Assembly (NCBI RefSeq): GCF_016865485.1
Contig: NZ_AP024452.1
Span: forward strand, 5,168,501 to 5,232,500
From: Luteitalea sp. TBR-22
Lineage (GTDB): Bacteria > Acidobacteriota > Vicinamibacteria > Vicinamibacterales > Vicinamibacteraceae
Direction: 5' to 3'
Length of the DNA stretch: 64,000 bases
Position 1 is the first letter of the stretch, and each line of letters opens with the position of its first letter. Made by a program: the position numbers and the translations under genes. The notes beneath the pieces are model-generated. The model searched no databases. It saw only the letters and a list, made by a program, of their open reading frames with translations, and had not been told where the DNA came from. Shown one piece after another: positions 59,833 to 64,000 of the stretch.

Positions 59833-62145
59833 ATGACGACGACGTTCTCCCCCCGCTTCCTCGCCGCCGCCGCGCTGGCGGCGGCCGCTCTCGCGCTCGG
59901 GGCCACCGGGGCTTCGGCCCAGGAGCTTCGCGCGGCCGTCTCCTCACCCTCCGATCGTGAGGGCGTCGTCACGCCCGCCACGACCGCGGCGGCCACGCAG
60001 GCAGGGCGGCCGAAGGTGGGCCTCGCACTCGGCGGCGGCAGCGCCCGCGGCTTCGCACACATCGGCGTGCTGCGCTGGTTCAAGGAGCACCGGATCCCGG
60101 TGGACTACATCAGCGGCACGAGCATGGGCGGCCTGGTAGCCGGTGCCTACGCCAGCGGCATGGAGCCCGAGGAGATCCTCGAGCTGATGAAGGAAGTCGA
60201 CTGGGACCTGATGTTCGTCGCCGACTCCCCCTACAAGTACAAGACCTTCCGCCGCAAGCAGGACAAGCGCTCGTACCCGTCGCAGCTCGAGTTCGGCCTC
60301 AAGGGCGGCTTCACGCTGCCGGGCGGCCTCAATCCCGGCCAGCAGGTCGCGCTGCTGCTCGATCGCATCGCGCTCGCCTATGGCGACGTGGCCAGCTTCG
60401 ACGACCTGCCGACGCCGTTCCGCTGCGTGGCCACCGACCTGAAGAACGCCGAGGCCGTGGTGCTCGGCAAGGGTTCGCTGGCGCAGGCCATGCGCGCGAC
60501 GATGGCCATCCCCGGCGTGTTCACGCCGGTGAACTACGAGAACTGGCTGCTCGTCGACGGCGGCGCGCTGAACAACATCCCCGCCGACGTCACCAAGAAG
60601 ATGGGCGCCGACAAGGTCATCGCCGTCAACGTCGGCGCCGACTCGGCCACCGAGGCGCAGACGCGCGCGTCGCTGGTGTCCCTGCTCGGCCGCACCATCG
60701 ACACGATGATGACCACCAGCATCCGGCAGGCGCTCAAGGATGCCGACGTCATCATCGACCCCGACCTGGTCGGCCTCACGGGCATGTCGTGGCGCGCCAG
60801 CGGCGATCTCGCCGACCGTGGCTACGCGGCGGCCGAGGCGATGAAGGACAAGCTGCTGCCGCTGGCGGTCGACGAGGCCACCTACGAGGCGCACCTGCAG
60901 GCCCGCCTGGCCAGGAAGCGCATCGTGCCGAAGACTGCCGAGTTCCTCACGGTGGTCGGCGTCGATGCCCGCGAGGAGGCGTTCATCCGCGAGACGATGG
61001 CGCCCCTCGTCGGCCAGCCGCTCACGCACGCGGTGGTCGCCGACCGCATCCTGACGGTGACCGGCACCGACCGGTACGAGTACCTCACCTATCGCCCGAT
61101 CGAGAAGGACGGCAAGGTCGGCCTCGAGATCAGGGCGCGCCAGAAGCCGTACGGCCCGCCGCTCCTGCAGATCAGCCCCGAGTTGAGCAACGTCGACTCG
61201 AGCAGCTTCTCGGTCAACCTCGCCGGACGCGTCACGGCCTACGACTGGGTGGGACGCGGCTCGGAGGTGCGCATCGACGGCGTGATCGGCACGCGGCAGG
61301 GCCTCGGCTTCGAGGTCTGGCGCCCGCTCGGCAGGTCGCCGATCTTCATCGCGCCGCGCGCCTACTTCGCGCGCAACCCGCGCAACTTCTACTTCGAGGA
61401 GAACTTCATCGCCGAGTACCGGTTCAAGCGGGCCGGGGGCGGTGTGGACCTCGGGTACGCGATCAGCCCGCGCGCCGAGTTCCGCGTCGGCATCGACGCG
61501 GCCGACGTGCGTGGTCGCATCCGGGTGGGTTCGCCCGGCCTGCCCGAGGTGAACGGCAGCGAGAAGTACGGCTCGGCCGGCCTCATCTGGGACAACCAGA
61601 CGAGCCCGGTGGTGCCGACCCGCGGCCTGTACCTGCGCAGCAAGCTGCGCTACTTCTTCGACGCGCCGGAGTACGAGACGCTCGTCCCCCGCGATGACCT
61701 GACAAACCCGCAGGAATTCTGGCAGGGCGAGATCGCCGGCAACTGGTTCACGCGCGTCAAGCGGGAGGACCGCCTGTTCGTCACATACGGCGTCGGCACG
61801 TCGTTCGGGGAGACACCGCTGGTGAACGACTTCTCCCTCGGCGGTCCGTTGCGCCTGAGCGCGTTCAACAACGACGAACTGCGCGCCGCCAACTACGTGA
61901 TGGGCGGCGTCGGGTACCTGAAGCGGGTGGGCCGGCTGGCCGACGTGCTTGGCGGCAACATCTACCTCGGGGGCTGGTTCGAGCAGGGCAGCGCCCACGA
62001 CGAATGGGGCGACATGCGGTACCGCAGCAGCGTGTCGCTCGGCACGGTGGTCGAGACGCTGTTCGGGCCGCTGTACGCCGGCACGGCGTTCGACTTCGAC
62101 GGGCGCTTCCGGTTCTACATCGGGCTGGGTCCGCTCTTCCGGTAG
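59833..62145 (+). CDS. Patatin-like phospholipase with C-terminal outer-membrane barrel
   Basis: The 770-residue exported protein has a signal peptide (FLAAAALAAAALALGATGASA) and a patatin domain with oxyanion loop GGGSARG, nucleophile S97 in GTSMGG and D242 in VDGGALNN. A POTRA-like linker (~370-450; TVVGVDAREEAFIRETM) leads to a BamA/Omp85-type surface-antigen barrel ending YIGLGPLFR. This is the PlpD architecture (type Vd autotransport), in which the barrel carries the lipase to the surface. The terminal aromatic-Arg end is close to the usual terminal Phe barrel signal. Confidence 0.93.
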   Translation: MTTTFSPRFLAAAALAAAALALGATGASAQELRAAVSSPSDREGVVTPATTAAATQAGRPKVGLALGGGSARGFAHIGVLRWFKEHRIPVDYISGTSMGGLVAGAYASGMEPEEILELMKEVDWDLMFVADSPYKYKTFRRKQDKRSYPSQLEFGLKGGFTLPGGLNPGQQVALLLDRIALAYGDVASFDDLPTPFRCVATDLKNAEAVVLGKGSLAQAMRATMAIPGVFTPVNYENWLLVDGGALNNIPADVTKKMGADKVIAVNVGADSATEAQTRASLVSLLGRTIDTMMTTSIRQALKDADVIIDPDLVGLTGMSWRASGDLADRGYAAAEAMKDKLLPLAVDEATYEAHLQARLARKRIVPKTAEFLTVVGVDAREEAFIRETMAPLVGQPLTHAVVADRILTVTGTDRYEYLTYRPIEKDGKVGLEIRARQKPYGPPLLQISPELSNVDSSSFSVNLAGRVTAYDWVGRGSEVRIDGVIGTRQGLGFEVWRPLGRSPIFIAPRAYFARNPRNFYFEENFIAEYRFKRAGGGVDLGYAISPRAEFRVGIDAADVRGRIRVGSPGLPEVNGSEKYGSAGLIWDNQTSPVVPTRGLYLRSKLRYFFDAPEYETLVPRDDLTNPQEFWQGEIAGNWFTRVKREDRLFVTYGVGTSFGETPLVNDFSLGGPLRLSAFNNDELRAANYVMGGVGYLKRVGRLADVLGGNIYLGGWFEQGSAHDEWGDMRYRSSVSLGTVVETLFGPLYAGTAFDFDGRFRFYIGLGPLFR

Positions 62146-62220
62146 CCTGCGGTCGGCACCGAGGGCGATCGATGCGCACGCCGGCCCCGTCGGCCCGATG
62201 GTCGGAGCGGGCCGTGTCCA

Positions 62221-62682
62221 TCACGGCCCGTCGTCGCGCAGGAAGGCCTGCATGCCGCCGCGGCTGAGGAACGAAGCGGTGCGGAGGACGCGACCGTCGT
62301 GATCGAGCACCAGCACGCTCGGGATGCCAGCGACCTCATAGCGCTCGGCGAGGTCGGGGTGCCTGTCGATGTCGACCTTCAGCGGCACGTAGTCGCGCGT
62401 GACGAGGGCGGCCACCTCCGGGTCGGGCCACACCTCGTGGTTCATCGTGATGCAGGGCGGGCACCAGCCCGCCGCGAAGTCGGCGAGCACGGGCTTGCCG
62501 GTGCGGCGGGACTCGGCCAGGGCGGCGGCATGGTCGGTCCGCCAGGCGATGGCGCTGGCCGGTGCCGGCGCGCCGCGCCACTGGTAGTAACGTCCCTTGA
62601 TCATGGGCCACTGCGCGACGAGCAGCAGCGCGATGACGAACCCCCACACGATGGTCTCGCGCGAGGCGCGTCGGACCGCCAT
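62221..62682 (-). CDS. Membrane-anchored thioredoxin-like protein
   Basis: The 153-residue protein has an N-terminal membrane anchor (TIVWGFVIALLLVAQWPMI) and a thioredoxin fold with the redox motif C74-P-P-C77 in FAAGWCPPCITM. The cis-Pro is in VAGIPSVLVLD. The CPPC motif suggests a reductase/DsbD-gamma-like or thiol-handling role on the periplasmic side. It converges with the patatin gene, 75 bp between stops. Confidence 0.9.
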   Translation of the reverse strand: MAVRRASRETIVWGFVIALLLVAQWPMIKGRYYQWRGAPAPASAIAWRTDHAAALAESRRTGKPVLADFAAGWCPPCITMNHEVWPDPEVAALVTRDYVPLKVDIDRHPDLAERYEVAGIPSVLVLDHDGRVLRTASFLSRGGMQAFLRDDGP

Positions 62683-62819
62683 CCTTGCACGCTAGCACGG
62701 GCGGCAGGGCTCGCGGGCGTCGCATGCGGCCGGGTGATGAGCCACCAACCGCGAGTCCCCAGGGCCGCTCCGATTCGCCGGGTGCTCGGCGCCGAGTTGC
62801 CCACACAATGGTCCAGACC

Positions 62820-63671
62820 ATGCGCATGAGCCACCTTCGCAGTGCGTTCCTCCTCCTCGTGTTGGCCCCTGCGCCGCCCTGCGCGGGCCAGGTGGCGCAA
62901 CCGGCCTCGCCCGCGCCGGTCGTCTCCGTGACGCCAGAGGTCAAGTCGCCGCAGTCGGAAGCCGAGGCACCACAGCCCGGGGCCGCGGCGCCCGAGGCCG
63001 CCACCGACCCGCGCCTGGCCGGGTCGCCGGGGTTCTCCGGGTTCTTCAAGGACGTCGGCCGCGACTACGCGCAGTGGTTCACGCTGGACACGGCGGGCAC
63101 GCTCACGCTGGGCACCGCGACGGCCCTGTTCGTGCGGCCATTCGACGAGAAGATCACCGAACGCGGCTTCGACCAGATCGGCAGCAGCCTGGGGGCCGGC
63201 CAGGAGTACGGCAACGTCTCGTTCCAGGGGCCGCTGGCGGTCGGCTGGTGGGTGGTGGGCCATGCCGTCGGCAGCAAGCGCGCCTCGGCGGCCGGCCGTG
63301 ACCTGGTGCGCGCGCAGATCAGCGCGGCGTCGTGGACGTATGTCATCAAGTACGCCGTGCGTCGCACGCGTCCCAATGGCGACGCGCGATCGTTCCCGTC
63401 GGGGCACTCGTCGGCGACGTTCGCGACGGCCACCGTGCTGCAGACGCACTATGGCTGGAAGGTGGGGCTGCCGTTCTACGCTCTCGGCGTCTACACGGCG
63501 GCCTCGCGCATCCACGATCGCAAGCACTGGCTGAGCGACACGGTGATGGGCGCGGCGGTGGGGGTGACGGCCGGCCGGGCGGTGACCATCCGGCTGCGCC
63601 AGCACCCGGTGCGAGTGGTGCCGGCGATCACCCACGGCGGCGGCATGGTGCAGTTCGTCGTCGACCCGTAA
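62820..63671 (+). CDS. Exported PAP2-superfamily phosphatase
   Basis: The 283-residue protein has a signal peptide (LRSAFLLLVLAPAPPCAG), a Pro/Ala linker and a PAP2 domain with the three motifs K-x6-RP (KYAVRRTRP), PSGHSS and SRIHDRKHWLSD, which form the vanadium-peroxidase-like phosphatase site. Likely substrates are undecaprenyl pyrophosphate, phosphatidic acid or other lipid phosphates in the periplasm. ATGs at 62808 and 62826 are alternative starts; I took 62820. Confidence 0.9.
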   Translation: MRMSHLRSAFLLLVLAPAPPCAGQVAQPASPAPVVSVTPEVKSPQSEAEAPQPGAAAPEAATDPRLAGSPGFSGFFKDVGRDYAQWFTLDTAGTLTLGTATALFVRPFDEKITERGFDQIGSSLGAGQEYGNVSFQGPLAVGWWVVGHAVGSKRASAAGRDLVRAQISAASWTYVIKYAVRRTRPNGDARSFPSGHSSATFATATVLQTHYGWKVGLPFYALGVYTAASRIHDRKHWLSDTVMGAAVGVTAGRAVTIRLRQHPVRVVPAITHGGGMVQFVVDP

Positions 63672-63686
63672 GAATCCGCCTCCGCC

Positions 63687-64000
63687 ATGTCCTTCTCAAC
63701 CCGCATCCTCCTCTGGCTGGCGGCCGGCGCCGCGACCGGCGTGCTGCTGGGCGACCTGGTGGCGCCGCTCGGGGTCATCGCCACGGGGTTCGTCAAGCTG
63801 CTGCAGATGACGGTGCTCCCCTACGTGGTGATCTCCATCGTCGCCAGCCTGGGACACCTGTCGGCGGTCGAGGCGCGCCGTCTCGGCGTCCGCGCCGGCC
63901 TGGTGCTGCTGGCGCTGTGGAGCACCGGACTGGCGTTCGCGCTGCTGATGCCGGCGGTCTTCCCGGTGGTCCGTCAGGGGGCGTTCTTCAGCACGTCGAT
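63687..64000 (+). CDS. Dicarboxylate/amino acid:cation symporter, 5' part
   Basis: The N-terminal 104 codons of a DAACS/SDF-family (GltP/DctA-like) secondary transporter are cut by the right window edge. Visible are TM1 (ILLWLAAGAATGVLLGDLVAPL), the conserved GFVKLLQMTVLPYVVISIVASLG and TM3 (GLVLLALWSTGLAFALLMPAVFP). It should import dicarboxylates or acidic amino acids with Na+ or H+. It starts 15 bp after the PAP2 gene. Confidence 0.88.
   Translation, partial: MSFSTRILLWLAAGAATGVLLGDLVAPLGVIATGFVKLLQMTVLPYVVISIVASLGHLSAVEARRLGVRAGLVLLALWSTGLAFALLMPAVFPVVRQGAFFSTS

Overview
The window is very GC-rich, densely coded DNA from a Gram-negative bacterium. It has many Tat or lipoprotein exports, outer-membrane patatin/beta-barrel and M28/M13/S9 peptidases, a PEP-CTERM protein, PQQ-type dehydrogenases fused to cytochrome c, and large two-component and chemotaxis loci. 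I infer Acidobacteriota, probably the Vicinamibacteria/Luteitalea side. That is an impression from gene content; there is no rRNA or tRNA here to prove it. I saw no prophage, IS element, CRISPR array or RNA gene.

Layout. 1-8.0 kb: a furA-katG oxidative-stress operon (katG runs off the left edge), a cytochrome c/PQQ sugar dehydrogenase, a cluster of REP-like hairpins, an exported hydrolase, a P450 and an FG-GAP protein. 8.1-14.3 kb: a five-gene signalling operon on the minus strand (degenerate kinase, REC, hybrid kinase, NarX-like kinase, NarL-like regulator), every junction a 4-nt ATGA overlap. 14.3-21.0 kb: two divergent chemotaxis units (MCP/CheZ-like protein, STAS, CheY, CheA; then MCP, CheW). 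Each unit is preceded by a sigma-28-like promoter and a shared palindrome CTCGGGAAWTTCCCGAG. 21-30.4 kb: two probable carbohydrate-related exported proteins, an M13 peptidase lipoprotein, intergenic heptanucleotide arrays, an epimerase coupled to a P450 carrying two cNMP-binding domains, and an aldo/keto reductase.

30.5-37.1 kb holds the most interesting locus. A four-gene, translationally coupled minus-strand operon encodes an S8 subtilase, an APH-like kinase, a HopA1-family protein and a LanC-like cyclase. Kinase plus HopA1 lyase plus cyclase is the logic of class V lanthipeptide and thioamitide biosynthesis. No small precursor gene is visible. Instead the subtilase ends in a 93-residue Cys-rich tail built on C-x-S-x4 heptads, with nine Ser residues each exactly five positions before a Cys. 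I propose that the protease tail itself is the substrate for lanthionine formation. A convergent 76-residue protein resembling a stand-alone subtilase propeptide (inhibitor I9) overlaps the end of the cyclase gene.

37.3-64 kb: Tat-exported PIG-L and M20 hydrolases, an M24 aminopeptidase, a 50-residue Zn-ribbon protein, an MscS-cNMP channel coupled to a cyclase-like sensor that has lost its catalytic residues, DoxX-like membrane proteins, a TPR protein, an SdpI-like protein, an M28 peptidase, a PEP-CTERM protein, a hydrolase coupled to a second PQQ/cytochrome c lipoprotein, a CHASE hybrid kinase, an S9 peptidase, a lipocalin-like lipoprotein, a patatin/BamA-type protein, a thioredoxin, a PAP2 phosphatase, and the start of a dicarboxylate symporter cut by the right edge.
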